A program made the position numbers and the translations under genes. Shown here piece after piece: positions 35,852 through 45,474 of a stretch of 64,000 nucleotides of DNA (position 1 is the stretch's first letter; each line of letters starts with the position of its first letter). Origin of the DNA: Gammaproteobacteria bacterium (GTDB taxonomy: Bacteria; Pseudomonadota; Gammaproteobacteria; Steroidobacterales; JABDKV01); assembly GCA_029862165.1 (NCBI GenBank), contig JAOTXU010000009.1, forward strand, positions 1 to 64,000, given 5' to 3'. The notes below the pieces were generated by a model. The model saw only the letters and a program-made list of their open reading frames with translations, was not told the DNA's origin and ran no database searches.

Positions 35852-37579
35852 TTATTTTCTAACGTCGCGGCCTGACATGACGTCTTCAAAACTCGGTAGT
35901 TCATGTTCCGGTCCCAGTTGACCGGTTTTCAGACGATGGATGTAATTACGGTAGACCCGCATCGCCTGGTAGCCAAAGATCCAGATAATCGGAACGTTTA
36001 CGAACAACATCACGCCAGTACCCAAACTGGACAGGTTATCCAGTTCCTCGGAAGTCGTAACAAACCCAAGTGTGGCCACGACAATCAATATGCAATAAAT
36101 GACTTTGTAAGAAAGCACGGCTCTCTCGCCAAACAGATAAACGATGCCCTGCTCACCGTAATAGCTCCAGGAGATCATCGTCGATATCGCAAATAACCAC
36201 GCGGCTATCGAAACCAACCACTTGCCCAGGCCGGGTACAACCGTGTCAAAGGCACGAGCGGTTAGTGGCGCACCAACATAGTCCGCATACACGCCGTTCT
36301 CGTACAGACGGGGCCGGCTGGCGCTCGATAGTTCTCCCCATTGCGCAACGAGCGCGCCGGTATGGTCTATTGCGACCGTACCGTTTATACGATGCAGGTT
36401 GTTACCCGCTTTATCATTAGCATCGCCCTCAACCAACATGAAGATATTTTCGCCCTCATTCCAAATACCGGCCTGACGAGCCGGTAACGGGACTTCTTCA
36501 ATACTCCACTGGCCAGCTTCTACCGGGATTACGGCCGGTGGCGCAGAAAATTGCCCCTCCGCACCGCGGTTCCAAACGCCGGTGACCAGAATGATGAGTG
36601 CTGTAAATGTGCACACAACCAGCGTGTCGATAAAAGGCTCCAGGCCAGCCACCAGACCTTCACGTACGGGTTCATCGGTCTTGGCGGCGGAGTGCGCGAT
36701 GGGTGACGAGCCCTGGCCGGCCTCATTGGAAAACAAAGCGCGCTTCATGCCCAGGGCAAAGGCATAACCTGCCGTTCCACCCAGGAAGGCCCCGGCGGCT
36801 TCGGTCGTGGAAACTGCCGATTTGAAAATGAGTGCGAAAATAGCGGGAATCTGACCGGCATTGACGATTAGCACATAAGTACCTGCCGCCAGATAAAGTC
36901 CAACCATGATGGGAACAAGGCGGCCAGCGACTGCGCCGATCCGTTTGATGCCACCAATGATCACCATGGCAACAATAATCGCCAGAATGATACCGGTTGC
37001 GACACCGGGAACACCAAAATATTGTTGGGTCAGCCCTGCCACATTCCATGCCTGAAACATATTGCCGCCCGTAACAGTCGACGTGAGCAGAGTGATACAA
37101 AAAATGATGCCAAGAAAACGAGCCAGGCCGGCAAGTTGCGGTTTCAGGCGTGGCAGACCCTTGTCAACAACCCACATCGGTCCACCGTGCGGATTCTCCG
37201 GATCGTCAGTGTTGCGATAAAGCATCGACAGCGTAACTTCGGTGAACTTGATGGACATGCCAAAAAAGCCAACCACCCACATCCAGAACACCGCGCCCGG
37301 TCCGCCCAGTGCAATCGCCAGTGCGACGCCACCGATGTTGCCGAGACCAACCGTTGCGGACAGGGCCGCCGACAAAGCCTGAAAATGGTTGATCGCACCC
37401 GGATCATTAGGATCGTCATAGGCGCCGCGGAGCACTTTCGTGCCATGGGTCAACGCACGGTATTGTGAGAAACCGCTGACTATTGTCAGAACGACACCGG
37501 TAATCAGCAGGACATAGAGGACATATGGGTGCCAGAGCACACTACCGATCGCGGCCAGGACGGCATTGAATTGTTCCAT
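35852..37579 (-). CDS. Sodium:alanine symporter (AGCS family)
   Basis: Sodium-coupled amino-acid importer of 575 aa with about 11 transmembrane helices. Family signatures include ALSATVGLGNIGGVALAIAL, FFGMSIKFTEVTLSM and ALFSNEAGQGSSPIAHSAA. ATG 37579 has an AAAGGGGA ribosome-binding site. Between two conserved membrane segments (after LVTGVWN and before VVPGLGKWLV) there is an extra soluble stretch of about 95 residues (about 343-437) not found in typical members of about 450-480 aa. A REP-like repeat follows the stop. Confidence 0.93.
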   Translation of the reverse strand: MEQFNAVLAAIGSVLWHPYVLYVLLITGVVLTIVSGFSQYRALTHGTKVLRGAYDDPNDPGAINHFQALSAALSATVGLGNIGGVALAIALGGPGAVFWMWVVGFFGMSIKFTEVTLSMLYRNTDDPENPHGGPMWVVDKGLPRLKPQLAGLARFLGIIFCITLLTSTVTGGNMFQAWNVAGLTQQYFGVPGVATGIILAIIVAMVIIGGIKRIGAVAGRLVPIMVGLYLAAGTYVLIVNAGQIPAIFALIFKSAVSTTEAAGAFLGGTAGYAFALGMKRALFSNEAGQGSSPIAHSAAKTDEPVREGLVAGLEPFIDTLVVCTFTALIILVTGVWNRGAEGQFSAPPAVIPVEAGQWSIEEVPLPARQAGIWNEGENIFMLVEGDANDKAGNNLHRINGTVAIDHTGALVAQWGELSSASRPRLYENGVYADYVGAPLTARAFDTVVPGLGKWLVSIAAWLFAISTMISWSYYGEQGIVYLFGERAVLSYKVIYCILIVVATLGFVTTSEELDNLSSLGTGVMLFVNVPIIWIFGYQAMRVYRNYIHRLKTGQLGPEHELPSFEDVMSGRDVRK

Positions 37580-37764
37580 GATTCCCCTTTGGTCGATCTG
37601 ATGTTCCGGCTGGACAGTAATAATGTCGTCAGCAAGTGCACCACGCAAGCGTCATGCGGCGTTGCATCAGACTATATGCCGGTATTGCAGCGTCGAAGCA
37701 CTGCCGGCATTAGGAAATTGCAGAAAGCGCAGGCGGCGATCGCTACTGATTGCGAGAGCTGCTG

Positions 37765-39039
37765 TCAGGCGGACTCGAGTATTGCGGTGACACCCATGCC
37801 ACCGCCTGTACAGACGGAAATGAGTCCACGCCGTGCCTCGCTGGTGTGCAGGGCCTTTGCGAGTATGCCAACCAGACGCGATCCCGTGGCGCCAAAAGGA
37901 TGACCGGACGCAACGCTGCCGCCATAAACATTGAGTTTGCTACGTTCGATTGCACCCAGTGGTGATCGTCCCAGGCGGTCGCGGCAAAAGTCGGGTGACT
38001 CCCACGCAGCCAGCGTGCATAGCACCTGGCAGGCAAAGGCCTCGTGAATTTCGTAGAGATCAAAATCCTGTAGCTGCAGACCGGCTTGATAGAGCATTTC
38101 CGATACGGCATAGGCCGGCGCCATCAATAAGCCCTCGCCGCCGACAAAATCCACCGCCGCCGCTTTGGCATGCGTGAGATATGCCTGGACTTCCAGTCCA
38201 CGGTCCTGTGCCCACTGTTCCGATGCCAGCAACACACAACCGGCACCATCGGTCAGCGGCGTGCTGTTACCTGCCGTCAGCGTGCCGGTCGGGCTGCGAT
38301 CAAAAACGGGTTTTAGTGCGGCCAGTTTTTCCATCGAAGTGCCACGACGAAGATTGTTGTCTTGCTCCACTCCCATGAACGGCGTAACCAGGCCGTCGTA
38401 GAAACCGGCGTCATAGGCACGTGCGAGATTCTGGTGACTGGTTAGTGCCAACTCGTCCTGCGCCTGGCGGGCGATGCTCCAATCCTTGGCCATCAATTCG
38501 CAACTTTCGCCCATCGACAACCCGGTTCGCGGTTCAGTCACGCCGGGTGAAACAGGTTTGAAGTGACGCGGACGTAAACCGAGCCAGGGTTTAAGCCGGT
38601 CACCGGTACTGCGGGCGCGATAGCTTTTCATCAACAGCTTGCGGTAATCGTCCGGATAGACAATAGGCGCATCGCTGATCGTATCCACGCCACCGGCAAT
38701 GCCAACGTCGATTTGTCCAAGTGCGATCTTGTTACCGATGAGAATGACCGACTCCAGACTCGTGCCGCACGCGCGTTGAATATCGAATGCCGGTGTATCT
38801 GCCGACAGGCCCGAACCGAGGGTTGATTCCCTGGCTAGATTCCACTGTGCAGTATGTTTGATTACGGCGCCCAGCGAGACGTCGCCGAGTTTTTCGCCCT
38901 TGAGTCCGTAGCGATCGACAAGTCCGGACATTGCCTCGGTCATCATGTCCTGATTGCTCAGGTCCGCATACACTGTATGTGCGCGACAGAAGGGGATTCG
39001 GTTTGCACCAATGATGGCTATACGTCTGGCCGTGTTCAT
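37765..39039 (-). CDS. Acetyl-CoA C-acyltransferase (thiolase, FadI-like)
   Basis: Thiolase of 424 aa, joining or cleaving acyl-CoA and acetyl-CoA in fatty-acid breakdown. The acyl-enzyme Cys is in DIQRACGTSLES, the catalytic His in VYGGSVASGHPFGATGSR, the second Cys in ISVCTGGGMGV, and EIHEAFACQVL gives the conserved His loop. The length matches FadI-type enzymes rather than the 390-aa FadA class. No FadJ/FadB partner is adjacent. It is divergent from the MATE gene with 55 bases between the starts. Confidence 0.93.
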   Translation of the reverse strand: MNTARRIAIIGANRIPFCRAHTVYADLSNQDMMTEAMSGLVDRYGLKGEKLGDVSLGAVIKHTAQWNLARESTLGSGLSADTPAFDIQRACGTSLESVILIGNKIALGQIDVGIAGGVDTISDAPIVYPDDYRKLLMKSYRARSTGDRLKPWLGLRPRHFKPVSPGVTEPRTGLSMGESCELMAKDWSIARQAQDELALTSHQNLARAYDAGFYDGLVTPFMGVEQDNNLRRGTSMEKLAALKPVFDRSPTGTLTAGNSTPLTDGAGCVLLASEQWAQDRGLEVQAYLTHAKAAAVDFVGGEGLLMAPAYAVSEMLYQAGLQLQDFDLYEIHEAFACQVLCTLAAWESPDFCRDRLGRSPLGAIERSKLNVYGGSVASGHPFGATGSRLVGILAKALHTSEARRGLISVCTGGGMGVTAILESA

Positions 39040-39094
39040 TCTCTAGCTCCTGACATCTTCCTCTGTGCTGTTGTGCTAACGTGCGCCGCTTATT

Positions 39095-40453
39095 ATGAAC
39101 GACTCTGACCAGTCACGTCTGCACCGACTCAAGACCGAGATCAAAGGTCTGCTGGATCTTGCCGGGCCCATGATCGCCAACAACCTCGCGCTGGTTGGCA
39201 TGAGTCTTACCGATACCGTCATGGCCGGCAATATCAGCGCCCGTGACTTGGCGGCCGTAGGCGTGGGTAATGCTGTTTACTTTGCGGTATTCCTCTTTTG
39301 TCTGGGCAATCTGATGGCGCTAGGTCCGATTACCGCGCAGTCGGTGGGCGCAGGCCGGCATCATGAGGTAGGCGCCTATGCACGACAGGATTTGTGGCTC
39401 AGCCAGATTCTCGGTTTGCTGACGATAGTGTTTTTTTTTAGTACCGCCCCGATATTGACAGCGATCGGCATCTCGCCCGATTTCAGCAGTCTGGCAGCGG
39501 GCTATGCCGCCGCCGCCAGCCTGGGCGCGCCCGGCGTTTACGCATACCTTGTGCTGCGTTTCGCCAGTGAAGGACTTGGGCACACCCGGCCGATAGCTTT
39601 GATCGCTGTTAGCGGTTTGATATTCAACGCGATAGCCGACTACGTGCTGATGTACGGCAAGTTGGGTTTTCCAGCCATGGGTGCGATCGGTTGTGGTTAC
39701 GCAACCGCGGCTACGAACTGGGGCATGTTTGCCCTGATGCTCTGGTATGTGGTGCGTGGCAATCACGGTTTGTATGGCCGACTAAAAATATTTGAGCGTT
39801 TTGATTGGCCAAATTTCTCCCGTCTCGGTGAGATTATGCGGCTCGGCATGCCGATCGGAATTGGCATGCTTGCTGAGGTGGGGCTGTTCAGTGCTGCCGC
39901 GTTGTTAATGGGCCGATTGGGCATCGCGGCTGCCGGTGCGCATCAAATTGCGATGAGCTATGTATCGACCATCTTCATGGTGCCGCTGGGAATTCACTCG
40001 GCAATAATCATACGTGTCGGACACAAAACCGGTGGTGGCGATCATAAAGGGGCACGCTTTACCGGAATTGTGGGTATTGGGGTCTGTATGTCGATCATGT
40101 TTGTGTCCGCAGTCATTTTGCTGTTGTTCGCCAATCAGATTCTGAACTTTTATACCAATGACGATTCCGTGCATCAGATCGCATCGGGTTTGCTGCTGAT
40201 GGCAGCAATTTTTCAGGTATCTGATGGTATACAGGTTGCAACCATGGGCGCATTGCGTGGGCTCAAGGACACTACCGTCCCGATGGGGTTGAGTCTTTTT
40301 GCCTATTGGGTGATTGGATTTCCGCTGGCGTTTTATTTTGTTGTGATGCAGGAACGGGGACCGACGTGGGTGTGGGGATCATTAGCTGCGGGGCTTACGG
40401 TCGCCGCGATGCTGCTGCTCCATCGTTTCTACCGGATTACGCACCGCGTTTGA
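39095..40453 (+). CDS. MATE-family efflux transporter
   Basis: Multidrug exporter of the NorM type, 452 aa, with 12 predicted transmembrane helices in two MatE halves. Conserved pieces seen are LAGPMIANNLALVGMSLTDT with the family's Asp, LGNLMALGPITAQSVGAG, and in the second half MPIGIGMLAEVGLF and GALRGLKDTTVPM. Typically driven by sodium or protons. The stop codon lies 2 bases before a 330-bp tandem triplication. Confidence 0.93.
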   Translation: MNDSDQSRLHRLKTEIKGLLDLAGPMIANNLALVGMSLTDTVMAGNISARDLAAVGVGNAVYFAVFLFCLGNLMALGPITAQSVGAGRHHEVGAYARQDLWLSQILGLLTIVFFFSTAPILTAIGISPDFSSLAAGYAAAASLGAPGVYAYLVLRFASEGLGHTRPIALIAVSGLIFNAIADYVLMYGKLGFPAMGAIGCGYATAATNWGMFALMLWYVVRGNHGLYGRLKIFERFDWPNFSRLGEIMRLGMPIGIGMLAEVGLFSAAALLMGRLGIAAAGAHQIAMSYVSTIFMVPLGIHSAIIIRVGHKTGGGDHKGARFTGIVGIGVCMSIMFVSAVILLLFANQILNFYTNDDSVHQIASGLLLMAAIFQVSDGIQVATMGALRGLKDTTVPMGLSLFAYWVIGFPLAFYFVVMQERGPTWVWGSLAAGLTVAAMLLLHRFYRITHRV

Positions 40454-40455
40454 TT

Positions 40456-41395
40456 GGGGCGATTTGCGTGTATCGAGACACGCTGATCAATAAGTCGCGT
40501 AGCGACGCTTTCGTGAGGCCAAAGGCCGAGCTCTTGGTCAGGGTGGGGGGCGAATCACGCGTGATAGTGGGGCGGCGAGCCTAGAAGCCGGCATTCGTTT
40601 GCGGCTCCAGAAGAAAGTCGCCGCAAACAAACAACCGTCTTCTTTCTCGCCGCGGTACTGCCATCTCGCGGTGTTTCGCCGCGGTACTGCTATCTCGCGG
40701 GGCTCGCGTAGGAGCGGCATCCTTGCCGCGATTCTATTTTTCCTCCCCCTTCGGGGGTACGCGAAATGAATTCCCTCCCCCCTTCGGGGCGATTTGCGTG
40801 TATCGAGACACGCTGATCAATAAGTCGCGTAGCGACGCTTTCGTGAGGCCAAAGGCCGAGCTCTTGGTCAGGGTGGGGGGCGAATCACGCGTGATAGTGG
40901 GGCGGCGAGCCTAGAAGCCGGCATTCGTTTGCGGCTCCAGAAGAAAGTCGCCGCAAACAAACAACCGTCTTCTTTCTCGCCGCGGTACTGCCATCTCGCG
41001 GTGTTTCGCCGCGGTACTGCTATCTCGCGGGGCTCGCGTAGGAGCGGCATCCTTGCCGCGATTCTATTTTTCCTCCCCCTTCGGGGGTACGCGAAATGAA
41101 TTCCCTCCCCCCTTCGGGGCGATTTGCGTGTATCGAGACACGCTGATCAATAAGTCGCGTAGCGACGCTTTCGTGAGGCCAAAGGCCGAGCTCTTGGTCA
41201 GGGTGGGGGGCGAATCACGCGTGATAGTGGGGCGGCGAGCCTAGAAGCCGGCATTCGTTTGCGGCTCCAGAAGAAAGTCGCCGCAAACAAACAACCGTCT
41301 TCTTTCTCGCCGCGGTACTGCCATCTCGCGGTGTTTCGCCGCGGTACTGCTATCTCGCGGTGCTCGCGTAGGAGCGGCATCCTTGCCGCGATTCT
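40456..41395. repeat. 330-bp tandem triplication with REP-like modules
   Basis: Copies start at 40456, 40786 and 41116, exactly 330 bp apart; the third stops after 280 bp. Copies differ by one base as far as I can see (G at 41031, T at 41361). Each holds a GTTTGCGGC/GCCGCAAAC hairpin, GCGTGTATCGAGACACGC, two direct copies of a CCGCGGTACTG..ATCTCGCGG motif, the REP core GTAGGAGCGGCATCCTTGCC and the G/C-rich CCTCCCCCTTCGGGGG palindrome. Open frames of 60-71 codons inside are side effects of the repeat. 41396-41470 has nothing recognised. Confidence 0.92.
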
Positions 41396-41470
41396 TATCC
41401 TGTGGGGCGGCAAGCCCCGCGTAACCCCAATGCGGCGACCGTAGTAGCGGGGTTGGGTGAGGGGAAAGGA

Positions 41471-41495
41471 GACAGACCTCCGAAGGAGGTCTGTC
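41471..41495 (-). terminator. Hairpin terminator of the GST gene
   Basis: Perfect 11-bp stem GACAGACCTCC/GGAGGTCTGTC with a GAA loop, 7 bases past the GST stop. On the minus strand it is followed by TCCTTTCC, and on the plus strand by GTATTGTTT. Strong stem; exact efficiency unknown. Confidence 0.65.
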
Positions 41496-41502
41496 GTATT
41501 GT

Positions 41503-42138
41503 TTATTGATTCATTTGTTCCAGCATGGGCAGTGCCTCGGCGAGCACCTTCTGATAGGACGGCCGTTCGAATAGGCGGCGTACGTACCCGTCGATATTGG
41601 GTTTGTCATCGAACGGATGCAATTTCTGTGCGTAAAACAACGGCGCCGCGGCGGCACAATCGGCCATAGTAAAATCATCACCCATCATCCAGGTGCGATC
41701 ACTCAGATCGCCGTCGAGATAGTCATACATGATGTTGAGTTTTTCACGGCTTTGATCGATCAGGTTCTGGTCCTGATCCGCCTCGGGTTTGCGTGACTCG
41801 AAAAAAAGCATTGTGATGGGATCGTTTATGTAGAAATCCATCATGCGATCGCGGAAGCGAACCTGACGGCGGCTATCGGCGTCGCCAGGAATAAGATCAG
41901 GTCCTTTGTCTGACGCTCCGTTGGCGTATTCCACAATTATTGTCGATTCGGGAATCATGTGCCCGTTGTCGAGAATCAACAACGGCACCTTGCCGATCGG
42001 GTAAATTTCGCGATATTTCGCTCGTGCGTCGTCGTCTAACATGGCGACGAGCTCGGGCTCGAACGAGAGCTGTTTTTCGTGCAGCGCGATCAGCGCTTTC
42101 TGAGAGTATGTTGATACGGGTAAATAGTAGAGTTTCAT
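41503..42138 (-). CDS. Glutathione S-transferase family protein
   Basis: Thioredoxin-fold N-terminal domain (about 1-78: KLYYLPVSTYSQKALIALHE, cis-Pro segment GKVPLLILDNG, glutathione-binding ESTIIVEY) and an all-helical C-terminal domain with the conserved MMGDDFTMADCAAAAPLFYA; 211 aa. The N-terminal STYSQK holds the usual catalytic Ser/Tyr position. A stand-alone gene with its own terminator hairpin. Substrate unknown. Confidence 0.92.
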   Translation of the reverse strand: MKLYYLPVSTYSQKALIALHEKQLSFEPELVAMLDDDARAKYREIYPIGKVPLLILDNGHMIPESTIIVEYANGASDKGPDLIPGDADSRRQVRFRDRMMDFYINDPITMLFFESRKPEADQDQNLIDQSREKLNIMYDYLDGDLSDRTWMMGDDFTMADCAAAAPLFYAQKLHPFDDKPNIDGYVRRLFERPSYQKVLAEALPMLEQMNQ

Positions 42139-42278
42139 GGTTTTGTCCGCTCTTAGGTCGCAGGAGATACAAATTATAGCCCCGGGCCGGACTGGCGATG
42201 GGGAATCCCCGCTTGTCTGCGCGGTCCTATTCGATTAGCCTCGCTCCACTTTCACGCTGAACATATCCGGTATTCCCT

Positions 42279-44129
42279 ATGAATCAAAGACTTTTGATAC
42301 TCGTTGTCGCGTTAGCCAGTCTCACGGCCTGTGGTGGCCCAACCGAGACCGCCGGTAAAACTCCGGCAACCGCGTCGGGCACGGCCTCAGGTCCGTCCCA
42401 GAGCCCGGCGCCGAGTGCATCGCCAGCGGAGGACGTCGCCGGCCAGCTTTCGGCCGTGGTCGACACGTACTTTCAGGAAAACATCAAGCTCAATCCGATT
42501 TTTGCATCGTTCATTGGCGATCATCGCTATGACGATCAGCTTCCCAATTCCATTGGTCCCGAGCATCGCAAGAAACAACTTGAGCTGGAGAAAAAATACC
42601 TTGCGGCGATTCGTGAGGTCGACAAGGCATCCTTGGCCGGGCAGGACTTGTTGACGCACGAAATGTTTGAGCAGGAACGGATCGACACTATTAAAGGAAT
42701 GAAATATCCGGATCATCTGATGCCGATCACGCAATTCTTCAGTGTGCCGAATTTTTTTGCGACACTCGGGTCCGGCGCCAGCGCCCATCCTTTCAGGACG
42801 GCACAGGATTACGATAATTTTCTCGGTCGGGTTGACGGTTTTTCTGCCTGGTCCGATCAGGCAATCGTGAATATGCGGGCAGGAATGCAGAGTGGCGTCG
42901 TACGCCCAAAGGTCATTATGGAGAAGGTACTGCCACAGTTAGCGGCTCACCTGCAGGATGACGTTACGCAGACGGTTTTCTATCGGGTGGTTTCCGAGAT
43001 GCCCGATACGATTAGCGCAGAGGATCGCGCACGATTGACCGAGGCCTACGAAGATGCCATCGGAAACAAGGTTGTTCCGGCATATCGTCGTATGCATGAT
43101 TTTATCAAAGACGAGTACCTAGCGGTCGCCAGCGATGAGATCGGTCTGACATCACTGCCCGGTGGCGTCGAGTGGTACAACTTTGCAATTAAGCAAACGA
43201 CCACCACCGACTTAACGGCGAACGAGATTCATGATATCGGATTGGCGGAAGTCGAGCGTATCAAGGGTGGGATGGAGTCGATCAAGACCCAGGTCGGATT
43301 TGAAGGCAGCCTGAGCGACTTTTTTGACAGCCTGCGAACCGATCGGCGTTTTTATCATGATGAGCCAGAACAACTCCTCGACAGTTATCGCGCGTTGAAA
43401 TCGACCCTAGATGCGGCTACGCCAAAACTATTTTCTAACATACCCGAAGCGGAATTTGAGGTTCGCGCCGTCGAGCCATTTCGAGAGAAATCTGCCCCTG
43501 GTGCCTCGTATTCGATGCCCGCGCCGGATGGTTCACGGCCCGGTATTTTTTACGTCAATACCTACAATCTTAGCGCGCGGCCGAAGTATGTGGCTGAAGC
43601 TCTTTATCTGCACGAAGCGGTGCCGGGACATCATTATCAGATCGCACTGACTCAAGGGTTGGATTTGCCAATGTTCCGGCGTTTTGGTGGTTACACCGCG
43701 TACATCGAAGGATGGGGTTTGTATGCGGAATCACTTGGTCCGGAATTGGGTATGTACACTGATCCCTATCAGCGTTTCGGTGCGCTTGATGCCGAGATGG
43801 TGCGTGCTATCCGTCTCGTGGTCGACACCGGCATGCATGCCAAAGGCTGGACTCGCGAACAGGCATTGGAGTTTATGATGTCCAATTCCAGTACCAGCGA
43901 GACTCGTGCAATAGCCGAGATAGAGCGATACATCGCTATTCCGGGGCAGGCGCTCGCTTACAAGATCGGGCAGTTGAAAATTAGTGAACTTCGCGCCCGA
44001 GCCGCCGAAAAACTCGGCGCCGCATTTGATGTGCGTGAATTCCATACGCAGGTTCTGCAAGATGGTGCGTTGCCGCTAGGCGTACTGGAAGCGAAAATCG
44101 ATCGGTGGATTGCCGGTCAGACTACATAG
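42279..44129 (+). CDS. DUF885 lipoprotein, putative metallopeptidase
   Basis: Exported protein of 616 aa with a lipobox (MNQRLLILVVALASLTAC, Cys18) and a Ser/Pro/Ala-rich linker to about residue 55. The DUF885 domain covers the rest, with the zinc-type motif YLHEAVPGHHYQIAL and downstream TAYIEGWGLYAESLG, the likely third ligand. Family members behave like Gly-Zn peptidases that may act on small peptides or peptidoglycan fragments. Start of a group of three periplasmic peptidase genes. Confidence 0.9.
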   Translation: MNQRLLILVVALASLTACGGPTETAGKTPATASGTASGPSQSPAPSASPAEDVAGQLSAVVDTYFQENIKLNPIFASFIGDHRYDDQLPNSIGPEHRKKQLELEKKYLAAIREVDKASLAGQDLLTHEMFEQERIDTIKGMKYPDHLMPITQFFSVPNFFATLGSGASAHPFRTAQDYDNFLGRVDGFSAWSDQAIVNMRAGMQSGVVRPKVIMEKVLPQLAAHLQDDVTQTVFYRVVSEMPDTISAEDRARLTEAYEDAIGNKVVPAYRRMHDFIKDEYLAVASDEIGLTSLPGGVEWYNFAIKQTTTTDLTANEIHDIGLAEVERIKGGMESIKTQVGFEGSLSDFFDSLRTDRRFYHDEPEQLLDSYRALKSTLDAATPKLFSNIPEAEFEVRAVEPFREKSAPGASYSMPAPDGSRPGIFYVNTYNLSARPKYVAEALYLHEAVPGHHYQIALTQGLDLPMFRRFGGYTAYIEGWGLYAESLGPELGMYTDPYQRFGALDAEMVRAIRLVVDTGMHAKGWTREQALEFMMSNSSTSETRAIAEIERYIAIPGQALAYKIGQLKISELRARAAEKLGAAFDVREFHTQVLQDGALPLGVLEAKIDRWIAGQTT

Positions 44130-44139
44130 GATTAAACAG

Positions 44140-45474
44140 ATGACACGACAAGAAATTGCTGGTGCTGTTGTCCTTGCGGTATTGACTGGTAGTGCAGCAG
44201 CGTCTTTTCCGGGTGCGGACCAGATCCAGAGCCGTACGATGGAAAACGGCATGAAAGTGATCGTCTGGCCCGACCACGATATTCCAAACGTGACGCTATA
44301 CAACTGGGTACGCGCCGGCGGTCGCAACGAGTACCCGGGGATCACGGGTATCGCACATTTTTTTGAGCACATGATGTTTAACGGTACAAGCAGCATGGGA
44401 CCGGGAGATTTCGATCGGATCATGCAAGCCAACGGTGGCAGCAACAATGCTTACACGAGTAGTGACGTTACCGTTTATATTGACTGGTTTCCGCGGTCGG
44501 CGCTGGAGATCGTTCTTTCGCTTGAGGCAGATCGTATTCAAAACCTGGAATTTGATCCAAAAGTCGTTGAAAGCGAGCGTGGTGTCGTGTCTTCGGAGCG
44601 TGGCCTGCGGGTGGACAACAACAACTCACGCAAACTCAGCGAACAAATGCAGGCAACCGCCTATATCGCACACCCCTATCAGTTTCCGGTTATTGGCTGG
44701 CCGTCGGATATCGCGGGCTGGAAGATGGAAGATTTAAAAAGTTTCTATCGCACATACTACGCGCCGAATAATTCGACTTTGTTGCTGGTTGGCGACGTTG
44801 AGCCCAATGCAGCCTTTGCTCTGGCGGAAAAATATATCGGCGCAATTCCGGCACAAGCGCCACCGGCAGAATTGCGAACGGTCGAGCCGGAACAAAAAGG
44901 CGAGCGGCGTATCGCGTTGACCCTGCCGGCGCAAACGCCAATGCTGCAGATGGCCTGGCACTCAGGCAGCGCCCGCGATGAAAGCCTTCCTGCATTGCAA
45001 TTGCTAAACAGTATTTTGACCCGTGGTGACTCTTCGCGTTTGCACAAGTTGCTCGTCGAGCAGGAGCAGGCCGCAATTCACGTCAGCGCTTTTGCCGATG
45101 AAGGCTTCGATCCGGGGCTGACCTGGGTTTTTGCAATGTTGCCGCAAGGCGGTGATTTGGCGAAGGTCGAAAGGCTTATCGATGATGCGTTGGCCGATGT
45201 CATCGAAAATGGTGTCACCGATGAAGAAGTAGACAAGGCCAAGAACCAATGGACCGCGAGTTTTTTTCGCGCTTTGGCAACCATTGATGGCAAGGCAGAT
45301 GCGCTCGGCACCTATGAGGTTTTTTACGGCGACTATCGCAAATTGTTTGATGCACCAGGGCAATTGGCTGCTGTAACCGCCGAAGACATACGCGCAATAG
45401 CGGCGACCGTTTTCAGAAAAACCAATCGCACGCTCGGCGTCGTTATCCCTGAACAGGCCGGGGAGGGTGCGTGA
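44140..45474 (+). CDS. M16-family zinc metallopeptidase (catalytic subunit)
   Basis: Pitrilysin/insulinase-type peptidase, 444 aa, with a signal peptide (core about 6-20). The inverted zinc motif HFFEH (in GIAHFFEHMMFNGT) is intact, with the downstream Glu in ESERGVVSSERGLR. ATG 44140 lies 10 bases after the DUF885 stop. It pairs with an M16 partner lacking the motif, encoded directly after with a TGATG overlap; such pairs usually form a heterodimer that cleaves peptides in the periplasm. Confidence 0.93.
   Translation: MTRQEIAGAVVLAVLTGSAAASFPGADQIQSRTMENGMKVIVWPDHDIPNVTLYNWVRAGGRNEYPGITGIAHFFEHMMFNGTSSMGPGDFDRIMQANGGSNNAYTSSDVTVYIDWFPRSALEIVLSLEADRIQNLEFDPKVVESERGVVSSERGLRVDNNNSRKLSEQMQATAYIAHPYQFPVIGWPSDIAGWKMEDLKSFYRTYYAPNNSTLLLVGDVEPNAAFALAEKYIGAIPAQAPPAELRTVEPEQKGERRIALTLPAQTPMLQMAWHSGSARDESLPALQLLNSILTRGDSSRLHKLLVEQEQAAIHVSAFADEGFDPGLTWVFAMLPQGGDLAKVERLIDDALADVIENGVTDEEVDKAKNQWTASFFRALATIDGKADALGTYEVFYGDYRKLFDAPGQLAAVTAEDIRAIAATVFRKTNRTLGVVIPEQAGEGA

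Noticed and set aside
37676-37710. ATGCCGG/CCGGCAT inverted repeat after the thiolase gene
   Set aside because: Long 21-base loop and no U tract; too weak for a terminator call.
40538-41413. Three similar minus-strand frames of 60-71 codons
   Set aside because: They lie wholly inside the 330-bp repeat units and consist of its hairpins; no ribosome-binding site or family.
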